A DNA stretch of 64,000 nucleotides from Heterohyrax brucei (lineage: Eukaryota > Chordata > Mammalia > Hyracoidea > Procaviidae): the NCBI GenBank assembly GCA_028571685.1, contig CM053141.1, positions 53,442,333-53,506,332 on the forward strand, read 5' to 3'. Position 1 is the stretch's first letter, and each line of letters starts with the position of its first letter. The position numbers and the translations under genes were made by a program. Below are positions 33,351-45,278 of the stretch, piece by piece. The notes beneath the pieces were generated by a model. That model was not told where the DNA came from and searched no databases. It was given only the letters and a program-made list of their open reading frames with translations.

Positions 33351-36300
33351 TTTTTAATTTATATTATTCATACACCTATAGATTTCATTCTTAAAAACAA
33401 AGAGAGAATACTTTATTAAGGGAGCGACATTGTGTATGTGAATAAATGTAATTAAGACACTACTTGCCTTTTAGGACTTCGATTTTTGGAGTGCAAATAA
33501 TAGTGGAAGAGGAAATAATCTAGTCCTTTTTTAAGTGGTTTATTTTTATAGTATATCTGTATCTACACATATAAACATATATAAAAATATTTCAATTCCA
33601 TTTGAGGCAGGGACTACATGTAGTGCCATTTGTATTGCTGTTGATGATGATGGGCTTCTTTTGACAAACTGAATAAAATATTATTTGCCCTCTATGAAGT
33701 TCTTTGCTAGGTGGCAGTGTGTGCGTTATCTGACTTATGAGAAGAGGATCCAGTGTGAGAGGTGTGTTTGCTTTTGCTCTTTCAGGAACATGGTTTGACA
33801 AAAGGTTATCTCTGAGATACAAACACACGAAATATCTTTTTGGACCTTCCTTTTAGTTTGTTGTAAACTGAGCAGCACAGCGAGATAAAGATGGAGAGTC
33901 ACCAATATGGACATAGGTATTTAGACAGGGCAGTAACTATACATTGTGGAAACCAGGAAACTTCCTTGAAATACCTCTAATAAGATGATTTTTAGGGTGA
34001 CAGGATATTTTTGAGTCTTCTTTTATTTCTACTAAGTATATTTGTAATCATTTTTGTCCAAGTCTGTCTTGGGAGTTAGGTATTTTCCTCTTGGAGGTGC
34101 ACAGGAAGCTCAGTTGGCATAGAAAAAAGGTCAACATCATCCAAATGATGTTTTCATTGAAGCAGAAGGGCCATGGCTCCATCACGTCAGACACTCGCTT
34201 GGCCTGCAGACTAGACCCCTGAGTCTAAGTCTTGGTGCAGAACTGTACTATTTCATTTTTCTCTTGTTTAACTGGCCTTGAGTTATTCGTAGGGTGATTG
34301 CCCCTGATCCAGAAAGTTAAGGAGACTGAAGATACCTGGGGATTAAACAATTCTAGCTACACATGAGTTATTGGAAAAGAAACTGAACTGTCACAAGCTT
34401 CTTAAAAAGAAGGAAAAAAAAGAGAATCCTTTCACTTATAAAGGACTGTAAGTTATAAATGTGTAACTACATTTCTCCAGCATGGAGTCTGAGAATATGA
34501 CTTAATGCAAGCTTTGTGCCTATTACCTCAGGAAGAAAAAGCAGCGTATGGCAGTCCCTCAAAGGACTGCTAGTGCCACCATGTCAAAATTCATCAGAGC
34601 TCTAGTTTACCTGATGTCATGGCAAAGTGCCAACTTAGAGCTAGCTCAGTTCTCTTGGGTCCAGATTCAGTTGGCAAGGGAAGCATTTCAAAATGCAGAC
34701 ATCCATTTCTCTCTTGCCTTTTCTGTATTTAAGATTTATGTATGCTTAAGTTCAGATGTCAAATAACTTTTTATATGCATGTATGTGTCTTGTGCATGTG
34801 TTGTCTATTTGTATCTGCGGCCAAATCAATGGAGACTATTGTTTTACACACATAGAAACATATACTTGAGTGATTCACTAAATGAAAACAGAAACTAAAA
34901 ACTGAATCTTAATTATGTTAACTATTTTCCTTTTCAGTTATGTAAACTCAGTGAAATGTGCTTTCCTGTTTGCTTTTGAATGAATTTGTCAGATACTAGA
35001 AAAGCAGTCTGTCCACGTGTTAGAGTCTTCTTGTAGTGAAGTATCTTGACATTGCAATGACGTTAAATTCCTCACCACTTAGACAAACACATAGAGAGAC
35101 TGAAAAGTAAAGTGATAAGTTACATAGTCGGAGAGAGAGAAAGAAAGGGAATGATCCTGAGAAAGAAAGCAAGTATGATAGAATATTAACAAAAAGTAAA
35201 TCCAGGTAAAGAGTATGAAGTATCCAAATACGAAAATTAAAAGAACATAGTACTCCATGTAAACATAACACACACAAACATTTGATGCATCTTCTTGAAA
35301 TTTTAAAGAAAATAAAAGATCTCAGGTATCAGGAGTGGAGCTTTTCTGTGAACCCTGAGTTAGGCTCCATGGCATCTGGAAATTCACCTTCATTCTAGGA
35401 TATTTTCGTCTAACTGGGAAACTATAGGTCATAAGTAAATATAGACTGCAGTTAAGAAAGTTACTAGGAACTGTGATGAGGCAAAGACATTGTCAAAGCC
35501 GAGCGCCGTCGAGTAGGATCTGATTCATGACATTGCAAAGAATAATTTAAGACAGAAGGAGTTGGATTTTGCTTCAGTTTGACAGAGAAACAGAAGAGAA
35601 TTTAAAAAAAAAAAATTGGCCAGCGGCAAAGCACAGGAGAAAGGAAACAAAAATTGGCTTCCATCCAAACTGGCATATTATTAAAATATCCCCTTTCAAA
35701 ATCTGTAAGTAGGAAGGAAGAATACATGGGGGTGGGTGAAATGAAGGCTGGCTGAAAAATTGAGTCAAATCTTAAAGGGTCCTTGGCAAGAACAAAATGA
35801 AAAGGGGGGGTCACTATTCTGTCTAAATCAAACTGACAGTCAATCAATGCTGTCAAATTCAAGCTAATAGCAGCCACTATTCCCGCAGGAGAATGTCAAG
35901 AAAATGGAAGTTCTTGTCACTTTTGTGTTTGAAATTTGGCGCTTTCCTTTAATGCCTGGATTTTGAACTGCTCTCAGAATAAGTAAAAGGAGTTGAAATA
36001 ATAGAACAATTCTATGTTCTGGGAATCACTTTGCTCCCCTGCAGGAGTCAGAAAACATCCTAGCATAGGAACCAGCAAACTTGAACTGGGTTGACTGTTG
36101 GTCAAACAGTCCAATCACACTCAGGTTTCCAAGCTAAATTTTTGTACAGAGAGCTAATCTAAAAAGTTCTGCACAGAGCTGCAGTGAGGATAGATAGAGA
36201 TATAACTTAGTGATGACCTGAAGGATTAAATTTATTTCCATAACAATTCAATAAACATACATTAACATGGAACCAGATTCTGTGCTAAGTGTTGACAGGA

Positions 36301-36639
36301 GGCACAGCTCGCACAGAAGATAGTAGCGAGTTACATGCACAGTTTCAGTGTTTAGAAGGAAGCATCTGCTCTATCATGATTCCTCCAGTCAGGTTCCCAC
36401 AGGTCTACAAAAGGCTTTGGTTATATGTAAATGTTCAATTGGCTTTCTTAAATATGTGCTGTTACTAGTAACTTTGAGAAGCTCTGGAACACATAATAGG
36501 ATGGAAACTCACTAGAAACTACCTGCAATGGTAACAAATAAGACTTACCAACAAACACAAATATCAAAATCTTCTTTACATTAGAAATTTATGTAGTCTA
36601 AGAGTAGCCATTTATATGGATATTAAATAGCTAGATGAG
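33351..36639. other. repeat-poor DNA, no gene seen
   Basis: About 3.3 kb with only a 45-bp SINE tail (35495-35540). It holds an inverted repeat AACATCAT-ccaa-ATGATGTT at 34133-34152 and a purine-rich part at 35130-35180. No frame looks coding. Confidence 0.5.
35495..35540 (-). repeat. AfroSINE tail fragment, antisense
   Basis: AGCCGAGCGCCGTCGAGTAG followed by GATCTGATTCATGACA matches the tail; it keeps several CpGs. Confidence 0.6.
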
Positions 36640-39168
36640 TTTGTCTTTCTGTAAGAGCTTGCCTGTGGTTGTGATGCTGGAGCATCTGGTATTCAGATGC
36701 CAGCAGGGTTACCCATGGTGGACAAGTTTCAGTTGAGTGTCCAGACTAAGACAAACTAGGAAGAAGGATCTGGAAGTCTACTTCCAAAAAGAATTGGCCA
36801 GTGAAAACCTATGAATAGCAGCAGAATGCTGTCCGATATAGTGCTGGAATTAGAGCCCCAGGTTGGAAGGCACTCCAAAGACAGCTGGGGAAGAGCTGCC
36901 TCCTCACGGTAGAAGCAACCTTAATGATGTGGATGAGCTCAAGCTTTGTGGACCTTCCTTTGCTAACATCAACTAATAAATGAAACATAAAATGTATGAA
37001 GTATTACTCTGGGAAATTGAAAATTGTCAAAGATGAAATGAAACACATAAATAGCAACATCCTAGGCATTAAAGAGTTGAAATGAACTAGTACTGGCCAT
37101 TTCGAATGGGGCAACTATATGATCTACTATGCCAGGAATAATAACATGAAGAGCAATGGCATTGCATACATTGCCAAAAAAAAACAAGCTCTATCCTGAA
37201 GTATAATGCTATTGTAATAGGATAATATCCATTCACCTACAAGGAAGACCAGTTAATACGACTATTATTCAAATTTACAAACCAACCACTAAAACCAGAG
37301 ATGAAGAAACTGAAGATTTTTATCAGCTTCTACAGTCTGAAACTGATCAAACATGTAATCAGAATGTATTGATAATTACTTGAATGCAGAAGTTGGCAGC
37401 GAAAAGGAAGGAACAGTAGCTGTAAAATAAGGCCTTGGTGATAGACAATACTGGAGATTGTGTGACAGAATTTTGAAAGACCAATGACTTCTTCATTGCA
37501 AATACCTTTTGTCACCAATATATGTGGTGATCATATACAGGAACCTTGCCAAATGGAAATCACAGGAATCAAATCAACTACACTGTGGCAACCGACAGTG
37601 GAGAAGCTCCATATCATCAGTCAGAACAACGCCATGTGTCAGTTGTGGCACAGACCATCAGCTGCCCTTGCAAGTTCAAATTGAAACGGAAGAAAATTAG
37701 AAAAAGTCCACGAGCCAAAGTATGACCTTGAATATATCCAAAGAACTAGAAAAATTTCAAGCCTTGAGTTTCAATGGTGAAGGATTCTACAGGGAAAATA
37801 CTAAATAACTCAGGAAGCATCAAAAGAAAACGGAAGGAATACAGAGCCGTTACCAAATTGGTTGATACTAAGCCATTTCAAGAAGTAGCATATGATCAGA
37901 AACTGAAATATGAAGTCAAAGCTGCATTGAGAAGGCATTGGTGAAGAACAAGACTCCAGAAATTAATGGGATATCAACTGAAATGTTTCAACAAACAGAT
38001 GCAAGCCTTGAAGTGCTCACTTGCCCATGCCAAGAAATTTGGAGGACAGCTACCCAACCAACTGACTGGAGGAAATCCATGTTTATGCCCATTCCCAAGA
38101 AATGTGAGTCAACAAAGTGCAAACAGTATCAAACAATTCCATTAATACCGCACAAAAGTAAAATTTTGCTGAAGATTATTCAAAAGTGGGTGAGGGGTAG
38201 TATACTGAAAGGGAATGAACAGAGATTCCAGCTGCATTCCAAAGAAGACGTAGAACCAGGGATACCATTGCTGATATGAGGTGGGTCTTGGCTGAAGGCA
38301 AAGAGTACCAGAAAGATGTCTATGCATGTTTCATGGACTATGCAAAGACATCTGACTGTAGATCATAACAAATTATGGATAACATTGCAGAGAATGGGAA
38401 TTCTAGAATATGTTTGCTCATGATGTATCTGTATGTGGATCAAGAGGCAGTTGTTTGAACAGAACAAGGGGACACTGCATGGTTTACTGTCCGGAAAGGT
38501 ATTCATCAGGGTTGTATTCTTTCATTATACCTATTCAATCTGTATGCCAAACAAATAATCTGAGAAACTGGACTTTAAGAAGAATGGGGTATCAGGATTG
38601 AAGAAAGACTCATTAGCAACATGCATTATGGAGATAACACAACCTTCCTTTATGAAACTGAGGAAGAATTGAAACATTGATGATCATCAAAGACCACATC
38701 CTTCTGTATGAATTACCCCTCAATCTCAGGAAGACAAAAATCCTCAAACCCGGACCAATAGCAGTATCATGATAAACCAAGGAAAGACTGAGGTTGTCAA
38801 AGATTTCCTTTTACTTGGATACACAATCAACTCAGCCAGGGACTGCTGAAAGAATGAACACATCTGTCTTGGAATAAGTACATCTTTAGAAGGAAGGATT
38901 GATGGATGGCAAGACAATGTCTTACATACTTTGGAAGTGTTGTCAGGAAGGATCAATTCCTGGAGAAGGACATCACGCTTGGTAAAGTACAGGGTCAGCA
39001 TAAAAGAGGAGGACCCTCAAGATTTACTGACACAGTGCCTGTAACAATGGATTCAAGCATGAAAATGATTGTGAGCGTGGCACGGGACCAGCAATATTTC
39101 CTGCTGTCGTGCATGGGGTTGCTGTGAGTCAGAACTGACTCAGCATCACCTAATGGCAACAAAAACAA
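36640..39168 (+). mobile_element. RTE LINE copy F, near both ends but internally deleted
   Basis: The RTE 5' region is present (CCAGCAGGGTTACCCATGG near 36700) and the 3' tail too (ACTGACTCAGCATCACCTAA near 39135), yet it is only about 2.5 kb. Compared with copy D, roughly 0.4 kb is missing near 37735 (between the endonuclease and the linker) and about 0.25 kb near 38835 (in the C-terminal region). Frames are broken throughout. Confidence 0.85.
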
Positions 39169-39175
39169 ATAGCTA

Positions 39176-39580
39176 GATAGCTGCCATCAAGCTGACTGAA
39201 ACTCAAGATGACCTTATATAAAGAGGAAAATATGTTGCTGAGTCCTGTGTCATCCTCAAGATTCTCAGCATAGATGAGGCTCTCATTCCCATTCTTGTGC
39301 TATCTCTTAACATTTGTTGGCCTTCTGTCTCGCTAAACATGATGTCTTCCTCCAGTGACTGATTCCTCCTAATCACATGTCCAAAGTAAGTGAGTCAGAC
39401 AATGTTCTGTTTTGATTCAGAAGGTTTTCATACACTAATTTTCAGAAGTAGATTGTCAGGTCTTTCTTCCTAGTCTGTCTTAGTCTGGAAGCTCTTCTGA
39501 AACCTGTACACCATGAGTGGTCCGGCTTCTATTTGAAATACTGTTGGCATAGCTTCCAGTATGTTAGTAACAGGAAAGCT
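39176..39580 (-). mobile_element. mini-RTE: 3' end fused to 5' end, antisense
   Basis: About 39176-39420 is the antisense RTE 3' end (blocks AACATGATGTCTTCCTCCAG and ATCACATGTCCAAAGTAAG). It is followed directly by antisense RTE 5' UTR (39425-39580; TTCAGAAGTAGATTGTCAGG, TAGTCTGTCTTAGTCTGGAA). The whole coding middle is missing, which resembles a deleted non-autonomous copy or a rearrangement with the adjoining copy F. Confidence 0.7.
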
Positions 39581-39649
39581 ATCACAGTACAACATATGAC
39601 AGAAAGATGGTGGATCAGGATGTTACACCATCTGTAGTATACTTAACCA

Positions 39650-39720
39650 GCACATCTTAAAATTAGCCAAGGGGCATTTCATGGATGCCAGCAGAATACT
39701 GTCTGATACATTGTTGTAAG
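39650..39720 (+). repeat. RTE 5' UTR fragment, sense
   Basis: AAAATTAGCCAAGGGGCATT and GCAGAATACTGTCTGATACA match the second half of the RTE 5' UTR, complementary in coverage to the antisense piece at 39425-39580. Confidence 0.55.
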
Positions 39721-39735
39721 ATGAACTCCTGAGAC

Positions 39736-40262
39736 AGAAAGAGTCACATAAACCAGCGATGATATAAACATGAGACCAGAAAAACTAGATTGTACCTAGA
39801 CGCCACCAATGACTCTTCCTACAGGGAATTCGGCAAAGAGCCCCTGATGGAGCGCAAAAAATGTGGGGCAAAGAATCCGAACTCTAGTGAAAAGACCAGA
39901 CTTGGTGGTCTGACAGATTGGAGGGTTTTCAGAAGACAAGACCGCCAGACTCTGTTAGTCTAGAACTGAAAGGACTCCAGCAGTTAACTGGAGTCAGTCA
40001 AAAATTGAACTGGCCAATAAGACATAAAATGATACTGGTGAAAAGTGTGTTTCTTGGTTTAAGTAGGTACAGGAGACTAACTGGGCAGCTCCTGGAGACA
40101 AGACGAAAAGAAAGAAGGGGACAGGAACTGGCTGAAAGGACATGGAAAATTCAGGGTGGAGGAGTGGAATGTGCTGTCACAATGTGGGGACAGCTGCTAG
40201 GGACACATAACAAAGAGTGTATTATGACAATTTGACTCAAATTATAGACTTTTGTTAAAACA
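39736..40262 (+). mobile_element. L1 3' UTR fragment with poly-A
   Basis: Blocks GAAAAGACCAGACTTGGTGG, GTAGGTACAGGAGACTAACT and AGGGACACATAACAAAGAGT match the afrotherian L1 3' UTR pattern repeated at 41330-41690. It ends in an A-run at about 40259-40270. Confidence 0.7.
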
Positions 40263-40275
40263 AAAAAAAAAAGAA

Positions 40276-41695
40276 AAAGAACTACTGGCAAAGGAAATGA
40301 AGAGACACTTCACCAAAGAAGACATTCAAGCAGCAAGCAATCAACAGACACAAAAGGAAATTCTGAGATCGCTAGCCATCAGAGAAATGCAAACTGAAAC
40401 CGTGATGAAATATCATCTCACTCCAGGTTTACTGACATGAATCAAAAAAACAGGAAATAACAAATATTTGAGAGGCTCCATGGAAGTTAGAATTCTTGTG
40501 TACTGCTGGTGGAAATACAAAATAATATGTTTTGAAAACAATGTGGTGCTTCCACAGAAAACTAAAAATAGATATACCATACGACCCAGCTGTTCTACTC
40601 CTGGGAATATACCCTAGGAGAATGAGAGCCTTCACATGAATGGACATACATACACCCATGTTCATTGCAGCATTGTTCACAATAGCAAAAAGATGGAGAA
40701 AACCTTGATACCTGTCAACAGATAGGTGGTTAAACAAACTACTGTACCTAAACAAGTGGGATACTATGCAAAGATAAAGTACTGATGAATCGGAGAATCT
40801 CACAGTATGGATGAATCTAGAGGGAATTAAACTGAGTTAAATAAGTCAATCACAAAAGGACAAAAATTGCATGAGACCACTACTATAAGAATCCATAAAG
40901 GTTTACCACACAAAAAGAAACAATCTTTGATGGTTATGATGGAGACGAGAGGTGAGGATAGAAAAACAGTAGACCCCAGATAAGTGGTAACTTTGGTAAA
41001 GACTAAGATAGTACGTCACACTGGAGAATCCAGCACAGCTTGTGCAGTGCAAGGTTATAGAGGCACCGCAGACACACCCAAACTTCCTAAGGGACTTATT
41101 GGTGGACAGAAGTCTATAGAGGTCATGATCTTGGGGACGTCTGGCTCAACTGGCATAATGCAGTTCATAAAGAAAATGTCCTACATTCTACTTCGAAGAG
41201 TAGCACTTGGGTTTTTAGTAGCCTGTGAGGAGCCATCTAAGATACTTAACTGCTCTTACCCCTTCAGGAGTAAAGGAGAATGAAGAAAATTAAAGACACA
41301 AGGGAAAGACTAGTTAAAGGACTAATGGACTGTGATTACTGCAGCCTCTAGCAGACTGAATTCAGTGCAGCCGGATGGTGCATGGCTACTGCCACTCACC
41401 TCTCTGACAGTGATATCAAAAGAGGTTCTCAGATAGGGTTGGAGAAAAATGGAACAAAATTCTAACTCACAAGAAAAGACCACACTTGCTGGCCTGACAG
41501 AGATTAGAGAAACGCTGGTGATAATGGCTTCCAGACCCCCTTTTAGCTCAGTAATGAAGTCACTCCCATGGATTACCCTTTAGCCAAAGATCAGACAGTT
41601 CTATTAAATAAAAGAAGACTAAAGGGGCACACCAGCCATGGGACAAGGACTAGAAAGCAGCAGGGTGGAGGAAAACTGATCATAGGGTGAACAGC
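40276..41695 (+). mobile_element. L1 LINE, ORF2 3' end plus 3' UTR
   Basis: The first ~600 bp encode the end of L1 ORF2: Lys-Arg-His-Phe-Thr-Lys-Glu-Asp-Ile-Gln near 40295 and Met-Lys-Tyr-His-Leu-Thr-Pro near 40400, then stops and shifts. The 3' UTR follows from about 40930 (GTAGACCCCAGATAAGTGGT, GTAGCCTGTGAGGAGCCATC, AAAGACCACACTTGCTGG). It lies directly behind the poly-A of the previous L1. Its 3' UTR differs from that at 55127-57670, so two L1 lineages are present. Confidence 0.8.
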
Positions 41696-42440
41696 CCTCC
41701 CTGAGTGTCTGTGACTTTGTCTTATCCCCTTATGTGTGAATCTAGGTGAGGGAACAGTTTCTGCCCCGATTTTATGGTTTAGAGAAGTTGGCGGAATTTT
41801 TTTTTTCTTTTACCCCCTTCCCTGAGTTTGCTAAACTGTTTGCGCATCTTCAGAGAATAGCTTCGGGCAGGCTTAAGGAGTCCCACTCGTGGCTCAGTTA
41901 ATGGCATCAGACTGCAGAGGCAGGTGCAGCGCAGAGAAGGGAGGGGGAGAACAGCTCAGGGCCTGCTTGAAGAGACCCACTTCAGGCTCGTTAATAGTGC
42001 CAGACTCTAGCACTGGACACAGGTCAGAGACAGGAGGGGGAGCCCTGGGAGGAGGGAGACAGGCTTATTTCGATGGAAAGATTCAGATTGGTGCATAGTA
42101 GGTTACGCAAAACAACTTAGCTTTCGACAGTCGGGCGGTATACCTCACTGGCTCGGGAGGTCCAGCTGGGTTCTCCGGACAGTCACCTTCATGCTGGTCC
42201 CACCATGCAGTGGCCATGACTGCGTCTCAGCAGGTGAGGTCCATGGAATTATGTCTTCCAGTGCTATTCTCCCTCTGCCTTTCCTCAGTCCAGTTTCTTA
42301 GTTTTCTCTTAGATGTTCAGGGCTCCCACGATATCATATGTACTGGATTCTCTTGTCCCTTTGGGTGTTTGTTGTCAGAGAGGCTGTGGGGATCACCTGT
42401 CTACCCTTCCATCTTATCCCAGCCTCCCCTTTTTTTCTTT
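41696..42440 (+). repeat. CpG-bearing GC-rich segment with two ~94-bp tandem units
   Basis: This is the most GC-rich part outside the ERV. It holds CpGs in blocks such as TCGACAGTCGGGCGG near 42125. Two diverged units, 41860-41949 and 41954-42042, share GC(T/C)TC(G/A)GGGC, a GAG(T/A)CCCAC(T) block and an A/G run ending GGAGGGGGAG. Monomer arrays with CpGs are known from L1 5' UTR promoters (for example mouse), and LTRs can look similar; the family is not fixed. Confidence 0.45.
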
Positions 42441-43234
42441 TAATGTACTTTCCCTAACCCCACTCCTGTCCCCATGCTCAAATGGCCAAGAACAGAGACA
42501 ACTACTAGATTCAGAACTGCCAAATTCATGGGGTCACCTTGATAGCAGCTAACAAGAAATTTGAAGGACATCTCAATGGTTGTGAGAAAAAATATTCAGG
42601 GAGAAGACGCAAACCAGAAGAACTAGTTTTACTCCTTTCAACAAATCCCCATAACACAGAATAAGCTGGAACGGAAAGAAGGAAGTCAAGAGTTGTTGGT
42701 TCGGAACGTACGGAGTGAAGGCAAATCATCCCCTACCCTGCAGTGATTAGGTCTTCCCGTCCTGTGTGACTGGGGACTGGAGGACCTAAGGAGTCAGGAA
42801 GACTCATTTTACTATCTGATTCCAAGCAGCTGAATTAAACTTGAAAAACGTCCAGATATATTTGTTGTACCTAACTAAAGTTATAATTGTCAAATCTATG
42901 TTTGGCTTGAGAAAACGTTTTGCCCTCTAATTCACGGAATTTCATGTTGAGAATATTCAATCCATATTTATAATCTTAAATTATTTTGAGTTTGTTTGGC
43001 ACATACTGACTTCTGAAATAGTAACTACACATGCTGTAAGTCCCAATACAATGAAATACAAAACACCAGCTTCATTTCCACACAGCTGCGCTCTTTTTAA
43101 CTTATCTTCATAACTATCATCTCTATATATTTAATATATACATTTAATAATTATATATGTTGAATTTGGTTTGCTCTTTTACATACTACAAACTTAAATT
43201 TGTTGAAATCTAGGACTTATACTATCTGTGCACA
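42441..43234. other. no gene seen
   Basis: Unassigned DNA. The first 350 bp may still belong to the element before it. Nothing coding is seen. Confidence 0.4.
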
Positions 43235-43410
43235 TACAGGAAGCCCTGGAGATGTAGTGGTTAAGGGCTATGACTGTTAATAGAAAGGTAAGCAGTTGGA
43301 ATCTGCCAGGTTCTCCTTGGAAACTCAGTGAAGCAGTTCTACTCCATCCTATAGAGTTGCTCAGAATCAGAAATGACTCAACTAGATTTTTTTTTTTTTT
43401 TTGGTTTAAT
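43235..43410 (+). repeat. AfroSINE
   Basis: GAAGCCCTGGAGATGTAGTGG start, GCAGTTGGAATCTGCCAGG box B-like part, tail AATCAGAAATGACTCAACTA and a long T run. Confidence 0.88.
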
Positions 43411-43454
43411 AGACATACAAATGTGGTGTAATGAAGAAGGTGCTACCTATACTG

Positions 43455-43675
43455 GAAAAGGAGCCCAGGTGGTGCAGTGGTTAAGTACTCAGCTGCTAAT
43501 CTAAACGCCATCAATTTGAACCCACCAGCAATTCAAACCCACCAGTAGCTGCACAGGAGAAAGTTGTTGCAGTGTACTTTCATAAAGACTACAGCCCAGA
43601 AACCCTGTGGGGCAATTCTACTCTGTCCTATAGGGTCACTGTGAATCAAGATTGACCTGCGGGCAATGGTACAAG
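43455..43675 (+). repeat. AfroSINE, long form, with small internal duplication
   Basis: GGAGCCCAGGTGGTGCAGTG start. AACCCACCAGCAATTCAAAC shows a repeated AACCCACCAG unit. It also has CTTTCATAAAGACTACAGCC and a tail CTATAGGGTCACTGTGAATC. Confidence 0.85.
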
Positions 43676-44084
43676 CATATATTGGATACTGCTGTATGCA
43701 TTTGTCATTTCTATGAATTTTAATGTTTTACTTTCTCTAGTACCCATGCTTTTCCTGTTCATATACCTCATCTCTATTTCCTTATTTCTACTTCTTAAAA
43801 TCTGTCTTCACACTTAATACAATATAGAAATTAGAGCATTTTCATGATGTTTTGCAAATTCCTGGTCATTATTTTTGAATTGTTAACTTGAAAAAGATAG
43901 GAATTTAATATTTACCTTAATAATACAGTCTCATTATAGACAATTGAGAACATAGAAAAGTATAAAGAAGGCAGAGAGAAAAATCACCCATTATATTTTA
44001 TTAGTTTTTTTTTTCCTTTTGAGTTCATATATAAAAATATTTTCCTTCAAAATTCAGTAATAAAGGACACATATAATTTAACAT

Positions 44085-44235
44085 TGGCATAGTGGCTAAG
44101 AGCTACAGTTGCTAACCAAGGAGTCAGTAGTTCCAATCTACAAGGTGTGCCTTGGAAACCCTATGGGACAGTTCTTCTGTTACATTGATTTGTTATGAGT
44201 TGGAATCAACTCGATGGCAGTGGGTTTGATATTTT
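44085..44235 (+). repeat. AfroSINE
   Basis: TGGCATAGTGGCTAAGAGCT start, GTAGTTCCAATCTACAAGG, and tail GAGTTGGAATCAACTCGATG. Confidence 0.88.
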
Positions 44236-44296
44236 TGGGGGTGTTTTAATTGATATTAAGTTTTCTCAAAGATATAGTATTGAAATGTGCTGTTAG

Positions 44297-44450
44297 TTTA
44301 ATGGAAACCCTAGCTAAGTGCTACATCTGCTAACCAAAATGTTGGTAGTTCACATCTGTCAGGTGTTCCTTGGAAACTATAGGAGTAGCTCTACTCTGAC
44401 CTATAGGGTCACTATCTGTCAAAATGGACTTGATGTAAGTGGCTTTATTA
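44297..44450 (+). repeat. AfroSINE
   Basis: GGAAACCCTAGCTAAGTGC start, GTAGTTCACATCTGTCAGG and tail CTATAGGGTCACTATCTGTC. Confidence 0.82.
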
Positions 44451-45114
44451 GTTTAACTATCTGTTTTTGAACATTTAGCTTACATTTAATTTTTTTCTAT
44501 TTCAATGTTATTTTGGTAAATATCTTTGTACATAAGCATTTCTGTGAATCTCTGACACCTTTCTTAGGGTGGACCCCTAGAAATGAAATCACTAGGGTAT
44601 TCACTACATACCGGCCATTCTCCTACAAGCTATGTTTAAGAGAGCCACTTTCACAAATTGTGAAAATAACCTGTTTTTAAAGCCTATTTTAACTTTTGAT
44701 GAGGATGAAGGATGAGCCTTTTCAAGTTTACTGATCATATGTATTTCTTCTGTAAATTTTCTACTATGTCTTCTACCCACCTTTTCTAAATTATCTTGGC
44801 TATTGATCTGTAAAGCAGTGACATCAGTGTTCATGTTTTGTAGCTTGTTTATATGCGTAGAGGATCCATCCATGACCCCTCAACAACATGTTTCCTCAGT
44901 CATAATTATTATTATTTTTTTAATCTGAGTCAGATGACAGAAGTCAGCCATTTTTATAATTAGGCTTGACTCTCGCCATGCTCCATAAAGCTGCCCTGTC
45001 AGGAGCACTGATTTTGAGAATTCTGCCCCATAGTTATCACTTCCTCTTCCTCCTTCTCACTTATAATACCTTGATAAAGATATATTTTCCAAAGCTAGTG
45101 TTTATACTAGTTCT

Positions 45115-45278
45115 TCTACTTCTGAGATATGTGATTTTGTGCAAGTTATGCAATCACATTGTACCTCAGTGTCCTCATCTGTAAAATGGGAGTGATAATA
45201 GCTTTTCTTTATAGGATTGCTATAAGCTCAGTTATAGCAAAGGAAGTATTTAATAAATGCTAGTTATTACAATAACAT
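45115..45278 (-). repeat. MIR SINE, antisense
   Basis: GTGCAAGTTATGCAATCACA, CTCAGTGTCCTCATCTGTAA and AATGGGAGTGATAATAGC form the MIR core and flank in antisense, ending near AATAAATGCTAGTTATTAC. Confidence 0.8.

Larger units (their letters stand above)
43690..44870 (-). mobile_element. old L1-type remains, interrupted by two AfroSINEs
   Basis: At 44455-44870 are antisense L1 cues: TATCTTTGTACATAAGCATT, AGGGTGGACCCCTAGAAATG, TATGTATTTCTTCTGT. The part at 43930-44000 (AGAAAAGTATAAAGAAGGCA, AAAATCACCCATTAT) also looks like old LINE non-coding DNA, orientation uncertain. Confidence 0.45.

Noticed and set aside
42210-42443. Frame with a hydrophobic stretch resembling a secretion signal
   Set aside because: It lies in the CpG-bearing tandem-unit segment, which looks like a repeat promoter, and has no recognisable mature protein.
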